Below are positions 27,571 through 38,982 of a stretch of DNA of 64,000 bases, piece by piece. Location of the stretch: NCBI RefSeq assembly GCF_003664645.1, contig NZ_RCHC01000002.1, forward strand, positions 1-64,000, given 5' to 3'. Each line of letters starts with the position of its first letter. Position 1 is the stretch's first letter. A program made the position numbers and the translations under genes. This DNA comes from Acinetobacter chengduensis. GTDB taxonomy: Bacteria > Pseudomonadota > Gammaproteobacteria > Pseudomonadales > Moraxellaceae. The notes beneath the pieces are model-generated. The model saw only the letters and a list, made by a program, of their open reading frames with translations. It was not told the origin of the DNA and ran no database searches.

Positions 27571-29229
27571 GTGTTAAAACATAGTATCTTTTTGCGCATA
27601 TACACAGGTTTAGTCATACTTGTGGTGCTGGTGGCGCTGTTCAGTTATTTACTGGTACAGATCATTAATTATCAGCGTGCGCAAGAATATCGCGAGACTT
27701 TAACGGATGGCATGGCATATATCATCAGTGAAGGGGTAGCGCGTCAGAATAATCCACAACAAAAAATGGATTGGATTTCAGACGCATCCGCTTTGCTGGA
27801 ATTGCCTATTTATTATGTGAAAGCCGAAAAAGTTGATTTAACTCGTGCAGAAGCCAAGCGCTTAGAAAAGCGTAAAGCTGTTGTACGTTGGGATGCTCAG
27901 ACAACTGTGGCTTATATTATTATGGGCTTGCAGGATGATCCTGAACACTTGCTGTATATTAAGGCAGACAAAATTACAGAACGGCAAATGAAAGCATTGC
28001 CGGTATTTGTGCTGGATTATTTGGTCTACTATCCTGGGCAAGAGAAGAAGTATTTAGAAAAAATTCAGCATTATTTTTCTTATCCAATTGAAATTCAAAA
28101 TGTGCAAGATTTGCCTCTAGATTCAGAGCAAATTGGGCGCCTTCGTTTAGATCACAGTATTATTTTGTATCGTGACAGTGCTTCTGTGCGTGGTACAACC
28201 ATCTCTATTGTTTCTCCTATTCCAAGTTCAACCTCTGAAGTCTTGGTGATGGGGCCTGTGCCATTATTTAATTGGATGCCTTTCCAATTGGCGGCGGGTA
28301 TTACCTTATTAAGCTTATTTGTATTAAGCCTTGGGGTATATGGCTTGTTGGTGCCTATGCAACGCAAGCTACGTGCGGTTAATTTTGCCTTAAATAAAAT
28401 GAAAACAGGCGATATGACAGTGCGTTTACCTGTAGATAGTGCAGATGAAATGGGTTCCTTGGCATCTAGCTATAACAATATGTCTGATCATATTGAGCGC
28501 TTGATTGAAGCACAGCGTGAGTTGATGCGCGCAGTTTCACATGAGCTGCGTACGCCAGTTGCTCGTATTCGCTTTGCCATGGAAATGTTGGCCGATGAAG
28601 ATGACTATGAGTACCGCTTACAGCAGGTCGAAATGATTGATAAAGATATTGAGGCACTCAATACCTTAATTGATGAAATCATGACCTATGCAAAACTAGA
28701 ACAAGGCATGCCTTCTTTAGAATTTGAAAAGGTCCCATTGTTTGAGCTACTCGATCAGGTGGTGATAGAAACAGAAGCCTTAAAAACTGGAAAAATACTT
28801 GAGCTACAAGCACCACCATTGCACGTAGAAGTGGATGCAGAGCGACGCTATTTGCATCGTGTAGTGCAAAACTTGATGGGCAATGCTGTGCGGTATTGTG
28901 ATCACCGTGTGGTGGTGAGCGGTGGTTTAGATGGTTTTGGTAACGCATACGTATGTGTAGAAGATGATGGTCCGGGTATTCCAGAAGAGGAGCGTACCCG
29001 TATTTTTGAAGCCTTTGCACGTTTGGATGATAGTCGTACTCGTGCTTCGGGTGGATATGGTTTAGGTCTTTCCATTGTGAGTCGTATTGCTTACTGGTTT
29101 GGCGGTCAAGTCACCATAGATGAGAGCCCACGTTTGGGTGGCGCACGCTTTACGATGACATGGCCTGCGAACCGATTTAAGCGTACAAAGCCTGTTGAGC
29201 GAAGTGGTGGAGACGGTACCGAGTCATAA
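27571..29229 (+). CDS. bfmS: Sensor histidine kinase BfmS
   Basis: The 552-residue product is a membrane histidine kinase paired with BfmR. One membrane helix lies at residues 9-30 (IYTGLVILVVLVALFSYLLV) and a second at about 230-255 (LAAGITLLSLFVLSLGVYGLL), with a periplasmic sensor domain between. A HAMP domain follows, then the H-box VSHELRTP with His324, and an ATPase domain with NLMGNAVRY (N), DDGPGIP (G1) and GGYGLGLSIV (G2). The start codon is GTG with AGGA 8 bases upstream. In A. baumannii, BfmS acts largely to restrain BfmR. Confidence 0.93.
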   Translation: MLKHSIFLRIYTGLVILVVLVALFSYLLVQIINYQRAQEYRETLTDGMAYIISEGVARQNNPQQKMDWISDASALLELPIYYVKAEKVDLTRAEAKRLEKRKAVVRWDAQTTVAYIIMGLQDDPEHLLYIKADKITERQMKALPVFVLDYLVYYPGQEKKYLEKIQHYFSYPIEIQNVQDLPLDSEQIGRLRLDHSIILYRDSASVRGTTISIVSPIPSSTSEVLVMGPVPLFNWMPFQLAAGITLLSLFVLSLGVYGLLVPMQRKLRAVNFALNKMKTGDMTVRLPVDSADEMGSLASSYNNMSDHIERLIEAQRELMRAVSHELRTPVARIRFAMEMLADEDDYEYRLQQVEMIDKDIEALNTLIDEIMTYAKLEQGMPSLEFEKVPLFELLDQVVIETEALKTGKILELQAPPLHVEVDAERRYLHRVVQNLMGNAVRYCDHRVVVSGGLDGFGNAYVCVEDDGPGIPEEERTRIFEAFARLDDSRTRASGGYGLGLSIVSRIAYWFGGQVTIDESPRLGGARFTMTWPANRFKRTKPVERSGGDGTES

Positions 29230-29280
29230 TGACTCAAACCGATTTGCTTAAAGCTTAGAGTTTTAAAATTTTGATCTTCT

Positions 29281-29312
29281 TAAAAAGCCATTCTTTCAAG
29301 AATGGCTTTTTT
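29281..29312. terminator. Terminator after bfmS
   Basis: AAAAGCCATTCTT and AAGAATGGCTTTT form a perfect 13-base stem with a two-base TC loop, followed by Ts. It also works for the convergent gene at 29341. Confidence 0.92.
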
Positions 29313-29340
29313 ATGGGGCTTTATTTAGAAGCGTTAGTTT

Positions 29341-29697
29341 TTATTCATAGACTGTTGCATCGGGTGGAATAATCGTTTTGCCATTTTTGAGGCTATCTAA
29401 TGCACTGCTGTTAAAGTCGATGAGTAATGAATTGTTTTGAGTATCAATAGAATAACGACTAATCAGCTTTTCATCACCGTTGAGTGTTTCTACTTTATAT
29501 TCATCAGCAATATTTAAAATACCATCGAGATTGGTGGTTGCAGAAGCTTTGTCTTGGCGGAACAATTCATAGATATCACGCAAATCAAAAATCGCATTAT
29601 TCGCATCGGGGTGCTTTTCAATATAATTTTCAATATGGCGAACAATAAGCTGGGCAAACATAAAATAGTTAGGTTTATGCGTAAATTCTAAAGTCAT
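29341..29697 (-). CDS. Uncharacterised small acidic protein
   Basis: I do not recognise this 118-residue protein. It is soluble, with no signal peptide or membrane helix. An N-terminal helical part (FMFAQLIVRHIENYIEKHP) and a helix-turn segment (IFDLRDIYELFRQD) are followed by a strand-rich C-terminal half (LISRYSIDTQNNSLLIDF). The frame opens at 29709, but the ATG at 29697 has GGAG at a normal distance and is the better start. It converges with bfmS and shares its terminator. It may be a genus-specific gene. Confidence 0.6.
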   Translation of the reverse strand: MTLEFTHKPNYFMFAQLIVRHIENYIEKHPDANNAIFDLRDIYELFRQDKASATTNLDGILNIADEYKVETLNGDEKLISRYSIDTQNNSLLIDFNSSALDSLKNGKTIIPPDATVYE

Positions 29698-30309
29698 TTT
29701 TTGCTCCATCAGGTTGTATTTGAGTTGTTTTCAATAGGAATAGCATAAATTTTTTTAAAAGCAGATAGCTGGTTCGAATTTGTTGCAAAAAAATACAAAT
29801 GCGGATGTTTGAAAGGGAATGATATTGTGAAAAGCATCGGCTTATAAGTTGTAATTTGGCCTTGGAATTAATGGAAAAATAAATGGAATCACAAGTAATT
29901 TAGGGTTGGAGTTGTGGTTTTGAATTGAATGAATTATCGCATTGTGAAAATATAATTAAAAAAATAATTAATTATTTGTTTTAAATTTTTTCTTAGATCG
30001 TAGCTTGATATTTTAATGAATTATTGATATTTCAGCCATGCTGAAAAGCCAGAATGATGAAAATTTATAAAAATAATCATCACTTGGAAAAATATTTATG
30101 TAAGCGCTAATTGGGGTGTAAATACGGCCAGACCTTAGTTTAAAGCTAAAAATGTCCAAAAAATCATCCAAAAGACTAAGGCTTATGAACTAGCAAGTGA
30201 AATCAGAAATCAGGTACAATTGGCGGGATTAATTTTGTGTTTGGTGTATTTGAAGGCCAATACATACATTCTTTGTTAATAAATTAGGCCTGCCAGGAGT
30301 TATCCCCGC
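29698..30309. other. Long non-coding region upstream of the nuo operon
   Basis: About 600 AT-rich bases contain no open frame with coding character. It should hold the divergent promoters of the small gene at 29341 and of nuoA. TACAAT near 30214 could be a -10, but no convincing -35 was found. A long 5' leader or a small RNA is possible but not visible. Confidence 0.5.
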
Positions 30310-30855
30310 ATGAGTGCCATTACTCCATACGAATGGGCAATCATTGCCTTCGTGATCGGCGTTACGTTTCTATGCGCCTTTATGCTCACTGTCCCGTTAC
30401 TCCTAGGGGGTAAATCGTGGGGCCGTGCTAAGCAAGAGCAGTTTGAGTCAGGTGTTGTTGGTGCAGGCGGTGCTCGTATCCGCTTGTCTGCAAAATTCTA
30501 TTTAGTGGCTATTTTCTTTGTCGTTTTCGATTTAGAAGCACTCTATCTTTATGCATGGGCTGTATCAGTGCGTGAAGTGGGCTGGATTGGTTTTGCAGCT
30601 GCTGCCGTATTTATTTTAGTTTTACTCGTTGGTTTGATTTACGAATTCTCTACTGGTGCGCTGAATTGGTCACCATCAGACAAACGTAAAGCAGCAGGGA
30701 TTAAACCTAAAATTGGTTCGCCAACGATGGACCTTGCTGAAATTACCCGCTTTAACTCAATTGAAGAATTGGTTATTGACCCTACTGGTCAAATTCCAGC
30801 TCAATCTTCTGGCCGTGTGAAAAAATCAGCGGCTGCGTCATCTGATAAGGAGTAA
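30310..30855 (+). CDS. nuoA: NADH-quinone oxidoreductase subunit A
   Basis: This is the first gene of the 13-gene complex I operon. The 181-residue product has three membrane helices (about 9-31, 63-85, 95-117) and the family loop with SGVVGAGGARIRLSAKFYL before helix 2, then VFDLEALYLYAW. The C-terminal 50 residues form a hydrophilic tail ending in an Ala/Ser/Lys-rich stretch. AGGAG precedes the ATG. NuoA helps form the junction between the membrane arm and the quinone site. nuoB follows after 6 bases. Confidence 0.95.
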   Translation: MSAITPYEWAIIAFVIGVTFLCAFMLTVPLLLGGKSWGRAKQEQFESGVVGAGGARIRLSAKFYLVAIFFVVFDLEALYLYAWAVSVREVGWIGFAAAAVFILVLLVGLIYEFSTGALNWSPSDKRKAAGIKPKIGSPTMDLAEITRFNSIEELVIDPTGQIPAQSSGRVKKSAAASSDKE

Positions 30856-30861
30856 GACGGG

Positions 30862-31539
30862 ATGAAATATACATTAACCCGTGCGAATCCGGATGCTGAT
30901 CAATATCCACTTCAAGAGCGTCAAATCGTTACAGATCCGCTTGAAGAAGAAGTGAATAAAAATGTATTCATGACTCGTTTAGAGGACTTGATGCATACAG
31001 CAGTAAACTGGGGTCGTAAGAACTCAGTTTGGCCGTTTAACTTTGGTACATCATGCTGCTACGTAGAGTATGCAACGACCTTAACAGGCGTGCATGACTT
31101 GTCACGTTTTGGTGCCGAAGTAATTCGTGCTTCACCGCGTCAGGCCGATGTGATGATTGTTGCTGGTACATGTTTCATGAAAATGGCCCCTGTAATTCAA
31201 CGTTTGTATGAACAAATGCTTGAGCCTAAATGGGTGATTTCTATGGGTGCATGTGCAAACTCAGGTGGTATGTACGACATCTATTCAGTTGTACAAGGTG
31301 TGGATAAAATTATTCCTGTGGATGTGTACATTCCGGGTTGCCCACCACGTCCTGAAGCGTTAATTCAAGCATTAATGTTATTGCAAGACCAAATTCAACT
31401 CGAGCGTCGCCCATTGTCTGCGGTAATTGGTGATGATCTTAAGCCAGTGTATAAGCCAAAGATGCAGCCAGAACGTGATCGCAAACAAGCACAGCGTATT
31501 GCTGTGAAAAACCTGCGCTCGATGGATGAAATTAAATAA
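30862..31539 (+). CDS. nuoB: NADH-quinone oxidoreductase subunit B
   Basis: NuoB carries iron-sulfur cluster N2, the last electron donor to quinone. The 225-residue product has the expected ligands: the tandem Cys65-Cys66 in GTSCCYVEY, Cys131 in GACANSGG, and Cys160 in PGCPPRPE. A basic C-terminal tail follows. It is followed by an 87-base gap, the longest inside this operon, which contains a long hairpin. Confidence 0.96.
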   Translation: MKYTLTRANPDADQYPLQERQIVTDPLEEEVNKNVFMTRLEDLMHTAVNWGRKNSVWPFNFGTSCCYVEYATTLTGVHDLSRFGAEVIRASPRQADVMIVAGTCFMKMAPVIQRLYEQMLEPKWVISMGACANSGGMYDIYSVVQGVDKIIPVDVYIPGCPPRPEALIQALMLLQDQIQLERRPLSAVIGDDLKPVYKPKMQPERDRKQAQRIAVKNLRSMDEIK

Positions 31540-31541
31540 TT

Positions 31542-31589
31542 TAAACGACATCTGTTTGATGCACCCTATATGGGTGTAATTGTCGTTTA
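31542..31589 (+). repeat. Long intercistronic hairpin between nuoB and nuoCD
   Basis: Outer arms TAAACGACA (31542-31550) and TGTCGTTTA (31581-31589) are perfect, and an inner stem CACCC/GGGTG (31562-31566 and 31572-31576) closes a TATAT loop. No T-run follows, so it is not a classical terminator. An mRNA processing or stabilising element, or an operator, is possible. Confidence 0.65.
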
Positions 31590-31626
31590 GGTTGACTGAA
31601 TTTGTATTAAATAGGAAGCCAAGCTA

Positions 31627-33414
31627 ATGGCTGAAACTGAAATTGCTATGCCAGAATCAACGCCTGTTGATTCACGCCCAGCATTTGCAATTGTAGAAGA
31701 GCTCAAAGCCAAATTTGGTGAGAACTTCTATGTGCAAACGACTTTCGAAGACTTTCCAACAGTCTGGGTTGAGCGCGCACGTGTACAAGACGTATTAATG
31801 TTCTTGCGTACAGTGTCACGCCCTTACGTGATGCTGTTTGACTTGTCTGCGGTAGATGAACGTTTACGTACGCACCGCGACGGTTTACCTGCGTCTGATT
31901 TCACTGTGTTCTATCACTTGTTATCGCTAGAGCGTAACAGTGACATTCGTATTAAAGTTGCGTTAAGCGAATCGGATCTAAATATCCAAACCGCAACCAA
32001 CATTTGGCCGAATGCGAACTGGTATGAACGTGAAGCCTACGACATGTTTGGTATCAATTTCGAAGGGCACCCAATGCTCCGTCGTATTTTGTTGCCAACC
32101 TACTGGGAAGGTCATCCACTTCGTAAAGAATATTCTGCGCGTGCAACTGAATATACACCGTATATGCAGAACCAAGCGAAGCAAGATTTCGAGCAAGAAC
32201 ACCTACGTTTTGTACCTGAAGATTGGGGTCTAAAACGCGGTAATGCTGACGAAGACTTCATGTTCTTGAACTTGGGTCCTAACCATCCATCTGCGCATGG
32301 TGCATTCCGTGTGATTTTGCAGTTAGACGGTGAAGAAGTTAAAGACTGCGTACCAGACATCGGCTACCACCACCGCGGTGTAGAGAAGATGGCTGAGCGT
32401 CAAACTTGGCACTCATTTATTCCGTATACAGACCGTGTTGACTACTTAGGTGGTTGTGCACAAAACATGCCTTATGTGATGGGTGTGGAGCAAATGGCGG
32501 GTATTACTGTACCTGACCGTGCGCAATGTATCCGTGTCATGATGTCTGAATTGTTCCGTATTAATAACCACTTATTGTTTATTGGTACTGCAATTCAGGA
32601 TGCCGGCGGTATGACTCCTGTATTCTATATGTTCGCCGATCGTCAAAAAATCTATGACGCAATCGAAGCGATTACAGGCTACCGTATGCACCCAGCATGG
32701 TTCCGTATTGGCGGTACTGCGCATGACTTACCAAATGGTTGGGATAAACTTATCCGTGAAATCTTGGATTGGATGCCTGGTCGTTTGAAAGAGTACTACA
32801 CCGCTGCGCTGAAAAACTCAGTATTCATCGGTCGTACCCGTAACGTTGCTCAGTATGATGCAAAATCTGCATTGGCATGGGGCGTAACAGGTACAGGTTT
32901 ACGTGCTACAGGTATCGATTTTGACGTACGTAAGTACCGTCCATACAGTGGCTATGAAAACTACGACTTCGATGTTCCACTTGAGTATGAAGGCGATGCG
33001 TATGCACGTGTTCTTGTTCACTTCCGTGAAATCGAAGAATCACTGAAAATCATCAAACAATGCTTAGACAACATGCCTTCTGGTGCGTATAAAGCAGACC
33101 ATCCACTGGCTGTTCCACCACCGAAAGATAAGACATTACAAGATATTGAGACACTGATTACGCACTTCTTGAGCGTATCTTGGGGTCCTGTAATGCCTGC
33201 TGGTGAAGCATCTGTGATGGCAGAAGTGGTGAAAGGTGCGTCGAATTACTACATCACGTCTGATAAGTCGACGATGAGTTACCGTACACGTATTCGTACA
33301 CCAACCTTCACGCATTTACAGCAAATGCCTTCTGTGATTAACGGCAGTCTTGTATCTGACTTAATCATTTATTTAGCGACAATTGACGTCGTAATGGCTG
33401 ACGTGGATCGCTAA
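31627..33414 (+). CDS. nuoCD: NADH-quinone oxidoreductase fused subunit C/D
   Basis: The 595-residue product fuses NuoC (about residues 15-190; [21 protein letters not shown] and HPLRKEY motifs) with NuoD (about 205-595; [24 protein letters not shown], and C-terminal TPTFTHLQ). Both sit in the peripheral arm near the quinone pocket. The fusion is usual in enterobacteria, Pseudomonas and Acinetobacter. The gene continues the operon; nuoE follows 13 bases after its stop. Confidence 0.96.
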   Translation: MAETEIAMPESTPVDSRPAFAIVEELKAKFGENFYVQTTFEDFPTVWVERARVQDVLMFLRTVSRPYVMLFDLSAVDERLRTHRDGLPASDFTVFYHLLSLERNSDIRIKVALSESDLNIQTATNIWPNANWYEREAYDMFGINFEGHPMLRRILLPTYWEGHPLRKEYSARATEYTPYMQNQAKQDFEQEHLRFVPEDWGLKRGNADEDFMFLNLGPNHPSAHGAFRVILQLDGEEVKDCVPDIGYHHRGVEKMAERQTWHSFIPYTDRVDYLGGCAQNMPYVMGVEQMAGITVPDRAQCIRVMMSELFRINNHLLFIGTAIQDAGGMTPVFYMFADRQKIYDAIEAITGYRMHPAWFRIGGTAHDLPNGWDKLIREILDWMPGRLKEYYTAALKNSVFIGRTRNVAQYDAKSALAWGVTGTGLRATGIDFDVRKYRPYSGYENYDFDVPLEYEGDAYARVLVHFREIEESLKIIKQCLDNMPSGAYKADHPLAVPPPKDKTLQDIETLITHFLSVSWGPVMPAGEASVMAEVVKGASNYYITSDKSTMSYRTRIRTPTFTHLQQMPSVINGSLVSDLIIYLATIDVVMADVDR

Positions 33415-33427
33415 GGGGTAACGCATT

Positions 33428-33937
33428 ATGATGATTTTGACTGATAAAAAGCCACGTGTGAATGTTGAAGGGATTTTGACTGCGGACGAAATTCACGATA
33501 TTCAACACCACATTGAGCATTATCCGTACCCGCGCGCAGCATGTTTGGATGCATTAAAATGCGTTCAACGTCGTAATGGCTGGGTAGATGATGCGCAAAT
33601 GAATGCGATTGCTCAATTGCTGAGCATGACACTTGCTGACCTTGAAGGTGTAGCAACATTCTATAACCGTATTTACCGTCAACCTGTTGGCCGTCACGTA
33701 ATTTTATTATGTGATTCAATTGCGTGTTTCTTGATGGGTGCAGAAACTTTAGCGGAAGCTTTTCAACGTGAATTGGGTATTCAGTTCGGTCAAACGACTG
33801 CTGATGGCCGTTTTACTTTGCTTCCAATCTGCTGCTTAGGAAACTGTGACAAGGGTCCAACGTTGATGATTGATGAAGATACTCACGGACTAGTTGAAGT
33901 GACATCAATTAAACAGTTATTGGAGAAGTATGTATGA
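33428..33937 (+). CDS. nuoE: NADH-quinone oxidoreductase subunit E
   Basis: The 169-residue thioredoxin-fold subunit of the NADH dehydrogenase module holds the 2Fe-2S cluster N1a. Ligands follow the C-x4-C ... C-x3-C pattern at Cys95, Cys100, Cys136 and Cys140. AAGGGG lies upstream of the ATG; a second in-frame ATG immediately follows. The stop overlaps the nuoF start by four bases, indicating translational coupling. Confidence 0.95.
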   Translation: MMILTDKKPRVNVEGILTADEIHDIQHHIEHYPYPRAACLDALKCVQRRNGWVDDAQMNAIAQLLSMTLADLEGVATFYNRIYRQPVGRHVILLCDSIACFLMGAETLAEAFQRELGIQFGQTTADGRFTLLPICCLGNCDKGPTLMIDEDTHGLVEVTSIKQLLEKYV

Positions 33938-35265
33938 ATACTGAACCAAAACCAATTTATGGCGACGGTAACCCAGAAACTCATCCGCTAACTTGGCGTT
34001 TGAGTAAGCAAGCGAACGTTCGTGCTGCAGACGAATACGAAGCACTTGAAGGCTATGCAGGCTTCAAGAAAGCTTTAGGTATGCAACCGAAAGAAGTGCT
34101 TGACGTGATTAAAGCTGCGACCGTAAAAGGCCGTGGTGGTGCGGGTTTCCCAGCAGGTATTAAATGGTCGCTTATGGCACCAAATGATAACTCAGGTCCT
34201 CGTTACCTCATCTGTAACGCCGATGAAATGGAACCAGGTACGTTTAAAGACCGTTTGTTGATGGAAGATCTTCCTCACCAATTGATCGAAGGGATGTTGA
34301 TTGCGGGTTATACGCTTGAAGCAACTCACGGTTATATCTTTATTCGTGGCGAGTATATTGAAGCTGCGAAATACCTAAATGAAGCATTAGAGCAGATTCG
34401 TGCCAAAGGTTACTTGGGTGAAAACATCCTAGGTACAGGCTGGAGCTTTGATCTACATGTGCATACAGGTGCGGGCCGTTATATCTGTGGTGAAGAAACT
34501 GCATTGATTAACTCGCTTGAAGGCCGTCGTGCCAACCCACGTACTAAGCCACCATTCCCGCAAGTTGCTGGTGCTTGGGGTCGTCCTACGATCGTAAACA
34601 ACGTAGAGACCTACAACAACTTACCTGCAATTATGCTTCGTGGCCCTGAATGGTATGTTGGTTTATCTCAAGGTAAATCAAAAGATCCAGGCACAAAAAT
34701 TTATGGTGCTTCAGGTAAAGTGAAATTCCCTGGTTTATGGGAACTTCCATTTGGTACAACTGCACGTGAAGTGATCGAAGATCATGCGGGTGGTATGCGT
34801 GATGGCTTAACGCTTAAAGCATGGTTACCAGGTGGTGCATCTACTGACTTCTTGGCTGCTGAACACATCGATCTACCGATGGATGCAGAAAACATCATGA
34901 AGGCTGGTTCACGCTTGGGTACATGTTTGCTCATGGTGGTTGACCAAACTCAATGTATGGTTTCAGCGACACGTAACCTCGAAGAATTCTTTGCACGTGA
35001 GTCATGTGGTTTCTGTACGCCTTGCCGTGATGGTTTACCTTGGGCGGTTAAAGCGCTTAAAGCATTGGAAGATGGCACAGGTAAGAAAGAAGATATTGAC
35101 CATTTACAAGAGCTTACGCGTAAGCTTTGGATTGGTAAAACTTTCTGTGCTCACGCTCCAGGTGCGATGGAACCATTAATGGGCGCACTCAAACATTTCC
35201 GTGGCGAATTTGAAGCAAAAGTAGTGAATGCTGCTGCTCAAGTTAGCAACGTAGAACAAGCTTAA
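33934..35265 (+). CDS. nuoF: NADH-quinone oxidoreductase subunit F
   Basis: NuoF binds NADH and FMN and carries cluster N3, forming the entry point of electrons. The 443-residue product contains the nucleotide/FMN glycine-rich [13 protein letters not shown] (near residue 66), [19 protein letters not shown], and the 4Fe-4S ligands in [12 protein letters not shown] plus a distal KTFCAHAPG cysteine. It is translationally coupled to nuoE, and nuoG follows after 11 bases. Confidence 0.96.
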   Translation: MNTEPKPIYGDGNPETHPLTWRLSKQANVRAADEYEALEGYAGFKKALGMQPKEVLDVIKAATVKGRGGAGFPAGIKWSLMAPNDNSGPRYLICNADEMEPGTFKDRLLMEDLPHQLIEGMLIAGYTLEATHGYIFIRGEYIEAAKYLNEALEQIRAKGYLGENILGTGWSFDLHVHTGAGRYICGEETALINSLEGRRANPRTKPPFPQVAGAWGRPTIVNNVETYNNLPAIMLRGPEWYVGLSQGKSKDPGTKIYGASGKVKFPGLWELPFGTTAREVIEDHAGGMRDGLTLKAWLPGGASTDFLAAEHIDLPMDAENIMKAGSRLGTCLLMVVDQTQCMVSATRNLEEFFARESCGFCTPCRDGLPWAVKALKALEDGTGKKEDIDHLQELTRKLWIGKTFCAHAPGAMEPLMGALKHFRGEFEAKVVNAAAQVSNVEQA

Positions 35266-35276
35266 GGAATTCGACT

Positions 35277-37955
35277 ATGGCTACAATTCATGTCGATGGA
35301 AAATCGTATGAAGTCAACGGCTCGGAAAACTTGCTACAAGCATGTTTGAGTCTTGGTATTGACATCCCATACTTTTGTTGGCACCCATCCTTAGGTTCTG
35401 TCGGTTCTTGCCGTCAATGTGCTGTGACTCAATATGCGAACCCGGAAGATACCCGTGGTCGTTTAGTGATGTCTTGCATGACGCCTGCATCTGACAATAC
35501 CTACATCTCAGTTGAAGATAAAGAAGCAAAAGATTTCCGTGCTTCTATTGTTGAATTCTTGATGACGAACCACCCACACGACTGTCCAGTGTGTGAAGAA
35601 GGTGGTCACTGTCATTTACAAGATATGACTGTGATGACGCAACACGATCGTCGTCGCTATCGTTTCACAAAACGTACGCATTACAACCAAGAGCTAGGCT
35701 CATTCATTTCACATGAAATGAACCGTTGTATCGCATGCTACCGTTGTGTTCGTTACTACAAAGATTATGCGGGTGGTACAGACTTTGGTGTGTATGCCAA
35801 TGCGTCACGTGTTTACTTCGGTCGTCCAGAATCAGGTACTTTAGAGTCTGAATTCTCTGGTAACTTGACTGAAGTTTGTCCAACAGGCGTATTTACAGAT
35901 AAAACTCACTCAGAACGCTATAACCGTAAATGGGACATGCAGTATGCGCCAAGCGTATGCCAAGGCTGTTCTTCTGGTTGTAACATCTCTCCGGGTGAAC
36001 GTTATGGCGAATTACGTCGCGTAGAAAACCGTTTTAACGGTGAAGTTAACCAATACTTCCTATGTGACAAAGGCCGTTTTGGTACAGGTTATGTGAACCG
36101 TGCTGATCGTCCACGTCAACCGCAGTTCCGTAATGGTTCAAATGTAGAAACTGTATCTGTAGATACAGCACTTGATACTGTAATTGCTAAAGTTCAAGGC
36201 AAAAAAGTATTGGGTATTGGCTCTCCACGTGCATCACTTGAATCAAACTTCGCGCTTCGCGAATTGGTTGGTCAAGACAACTACTCAACTGGTATGTCTC
36301 AAAAAGAGCAAAGCCTTGTTGAATTAGCCGCTTCTATTATGCAAACCGAGGGTGTTTACAACCCAGGTATGCGTGAAATTGAAAGCTATGATGCTGTGTT
36401 AATTTTGGGTGAAGATCTTACTCAAACTGCGCCTCGTATGGCTTTATCTGTTCGCCAAGCTGCGAAAAATAAAGGCAAAGAGATGGCTGCAGAGCGCCGT
36501 ACGCAAGACTGGTTGGCGGAACCTGTACAACGTATTGCTCAAGATGCTAAATCTCCAATTTACATTCTTGCTGCAACACAAACACGTTTGTCTGATATTG
36601 CTGAAGGCGAAGTGGTTGCATCTCCAAATGACATCGCGCGTTTAGGCTTTGCAGTTGCGGCTGCTGTAAAAGGCGAAACAGTTTCTGGTCTTGCTGATGA
36701 TGCGAAAGCATTTGCGCAAACCATTGCTGATACCTTAAAAGCAGCGAAAAAACCACTGATCATCTCAGGTACAAGCTTACAAGACGCATCAATCATGGAA
36801 GCGGCTGCACAAGTTGCACAAAACCTTGGTCATGCAGGTCTAACATTGACTGTTCCAGAAGTGAACTCAATGGGCTTAGCGATCTTTGGTGGCCAAAGCC
36901 TAGAGCAAGCATTTGCACAAGACTTTGATACTGTGGTTGTGGTGGAAAATGACCTTTACCGTCGTTTACCAGCTGCACAAGTTGATGCTGCTCTTGCTGG
37001 CAAAGAAGTGATCGTGCTTGACCACTCAGAAACTGCCACTGTTGCGAAAGCAAATATCGTACTTTCTGCAGCAAGCTTTGCTGAAGGTGACGGTACTGTT
37101 GTTTCTCAAGAAGGCCGTGCACAACGTTTCTACCAAGTGTATGACCCAAGCTACTACAAACCAGAGCTTGCGATTAAAGAATCTTGGCGCTGGTTACATG
37201 CCATTGAAACTGGTGTGAAAGGTAAAGCGATTTCTTGGACATTACTTGATGATGTAATCGAGTCAGTTGCGAAAAACGTACCTGCACTTGAAGCAATTCA
37301 AGATGTTGCACCAGATGCGGGCTTCCGTGTACATGGTCTTAAAGTTGCACGTGAACCACGTCGTTACTCTGGTCGTACAGCAATGCGCGCACCACTTTCG
37401 ATTCATGAGCCTAAACAGCCTACAGACCAAGATTCTGCATTAACATTCTCTATGGAAGGTTATGTAGGTAATCAAACACCATCACCATTGGTGCCGTTTG
37501 CATGGTCTGCAGGTTGGAACTCACCACAAGCTTGGAATAAATTCCAAGACAACGTGGGTGGTCACTTGAAAGGTGGTGATTCAGGCGTTCGTTTATTCGA
37601 TCGTTTAGCGAAACGTCCAGCACGTACTTTCGTTGCACCAGCAACGGTTGTTGCAAATGCCGAAAGCTTCCGCCTAGTGCCAATGCATCACATTTTTGCA
37701 TCTGGCGAATTTACAGTGAAAACACCTGCGATGGAAACACGTATTCCTGAAGCGGTATTTGCTGTAGGTGAACAAGATGCGACTCGCTTAAATGTTCAAG
37801 ACGGTCAAACAATTACAGTGAAAGCTGGCGAAACAGAAATTGTATTGCCAGTACAAGTAATTGAATATTTACCGACAGGTTATATTGGTTACCCAATTGG
37901 TCTAGCACCAACGGTTTCTCTTGCTGAGCCTGTTTCAGTCGCGGTAGGAGTGTAA
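35277..37955 (+). CDS. nuoG: NADH-quinone oxidoreductase subunit G
   Basis: The 892-residue largest peripheral subunit contains several iron-sulfur clusters. The N-terminal 2Fe-2S ferredoxin domain has cysteines in PYFCWHP and GSCRQCAV. The His-Cys ligated cluster is at [18 protein letters not shown] further 4Fe-4S motif is [10 protein letters not shown], and another cysteine set, CQGCSSGC near residue 228, matches the extra N7 cluster found in some bacteria. The rest is a molybdopterin-oxidoreductase-like domain that no longer binds the cofactor. nuoH begins three bases after its stop. Confidence 0.96.
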   Translation: MATIHVDGKSYEVNGSENLLQACLSLGIDIPYFCWHPSLGSVGSCRQCAVTQYANPEDTRGRLVMSCMTPASDNTYISVEDKEAKDFRASIVEFLMTNHPHDCPVCEEGGHCHLQDMTVMTQHDRRRYRFTKRTHYNQELGSFISHEMNRCIACYRCVRYYKDYAGGTDFGVYANASRVYFGRPESGTLESEFSGNLTEVCPTGVFTDKTHSERYNRKWDMQYAPSVCQGCSSGCNISPGERYGELRRVENRFNGEVNQYFLCDKGRFGTGYVNRADRPRQPQFRNGSNVETVSVDTALDTVIAKVQGKKVLGIGSPRASLESNFALRELVGQDNYSTGMSQKEQSLVELAASIMQTEGVYNPGMREIESYDAVLILGEDLTQTAPRMALSVRQAAKNKGKEMAAERRTQDWLAEPVQRIAQDAKSPIYILAATQTRLSDIAEGEVVASPNDIARLGFAVAAAVKGETVSGLADDAKAFAQTIADTLKAAKKPLIISGTSLQDASIMEAAAQVAQNLGHAGLTLTVPEVNSMGLAIFGGQSLEQAFAQDFDTVVVVENDLYRRLPAAQVDAALAGKEVIVLDHSETATVAKANIVLSAASFAEGDGTVVSQEGRAQRFYQVYDPSYYKPELAIKESWRWLHAIETGVKGKAISWTLLDDVIESVAKNVPALEAIQDVAPDAGFRVHGLKVAREPRRYSGRTAMRAPLSIHEPKQPTDQDSALTFSMEGYVGNQTPSPLVPFAWSAGWNSPQAWNKFQDNVGGHLKGGDSGVRLFDRLAKRPARTFVAPATVVANAESFRLVPMHHIFASGEFTVKTPAMETRIPEAVFAVGEQDATRLNVQDGQTITVKAGETEIVLPVQVIEYLPTGYIGYPIGLAPTVSLAEPVSVAVGV

Positions 37956-37958
37956 TTC

Positions 37959-38966
37959 ATGGAACAAGAATTAATACGTCAAACGCCACTTTGGGCTGAG
38001 AATTGGCCGATTGCCTACTCTGTAGTTCAAGCGATTGTGATCTTGCTTGTAGTGGTACTTGTTGCAGCCTTGATGTCGTTCATTGAACGACGTCTTTTGG
38101 CGCTTTGGCAAGACCGTTACGGTCCGAACCGTGTTGGTCCGGGGGGGATGTTCCAGATTGTTGCCGACATGCTTAAAATCATGTTTAAGGAAGACTGGAC
38201 ACCAAAATTTGCTGACAAACTGACGTTCCGTTTAGCACCAGCAGTGGCAATGGCAACTGCAGTGCTTTCGTTCATGGTTATTCCTGTTTCACCTACTTTA
38301 GGTGTTGCAGACATGAGCATTGGCCTTTTGTTCTTTATGGCAATGGCTGGTATTGCGGTATACGCAGTATTATTTGGTGGTTGGTCTTCTAACAACAAAT
38401 ATGCATTACTTGGCGGTTTACGTTCTGCTGCTCAAACCATTTCTTATGAAGTGTTCTTGGGTATCTCGTTGATGGGTGTAGTGGCAATTGCTGGTTCATT
38501 CAATATGCGTGAAATTGTTGAAGCGCAAAAAGATGTTTGGTTTGTTGTTCCTCAATTCTTAGGTTTCTTAATCTTTGTGGTAGCGGGTGTTGCGGTAACT
38601 CACCGTCATCCATTTGACCAACCAGAAGCAGAACAAGAATTGGCGGAAGGTTACCACGTCGAATATGGCGGTATGAAATGGGGTATGTTCTTCGTTGCGG
38701 AATACGTAAACGTCGTACTGATCTCTGCTTTAATCGTAACTTTATTCTTCGGTGGTTGGTTAGCGCCATTCAACCTTGAAATTCCGTATGTTCCAGCAGC
38801 ATTCTGGTTCATTATCAAAACAGCATTCTTTGTAATGATGTTTGTTTTAGCGCGTGGCTCTTTAATGCGTCCTCGTTATGACCAAGTAATGAACTTTGGC
38901 TGGAAAATTTGCTTGCCATTAGCGTTAGTTAACTTGCTAGTTACTGCCGCAGTTGTGTTGTGGTAA
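37959..38966 (+). CDS. nuoH: NADH-quinone oxidoreductase subunit H
   Basis: NuoH is the 335-residue membrane subunit at the junction of the two arms and helps form the quinone tunnel. About eight membrane helices are evident. Conserved blocks are [20 protein letters not shown] (residues 41-60) and the acidic loop [20 protein letters not shown], which lines the E-channel. It is followed after 16 bases by nuoI. Confidence 0.96.
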   Translation: MEQELIRQTPLWAENWPIAYSVVQAIVILLVVVLVAALMSFIERRLLALWQDRYGPNRVGPGGMFQIVADMLKIMFKEDWTPKFADKLTFRLAPAVAMATAVLSFMVIPVSPTLGVADMSIGLLFFMAMAGIAVYAVLFGGWSSNNKYALLGGLRSAAQTISYEVFLGISLMGVVAIAGSFNMREIVEAQKDVWFVVPQFLGFLIFVVAGVAVTHRHPFDQPEAEQELAEGYHVEYGGMKWGMFFVAEYVNVVLISALIVTLFFGGWLAPFNLEIPYVPAAFWFIIKTAFFVMMFVLARGSLMRPRYDQVMNFGWKICLPLALVNLLVTAAVVLW

Positions 38967-38982
38967 GGGCAGGGAGAACAAA

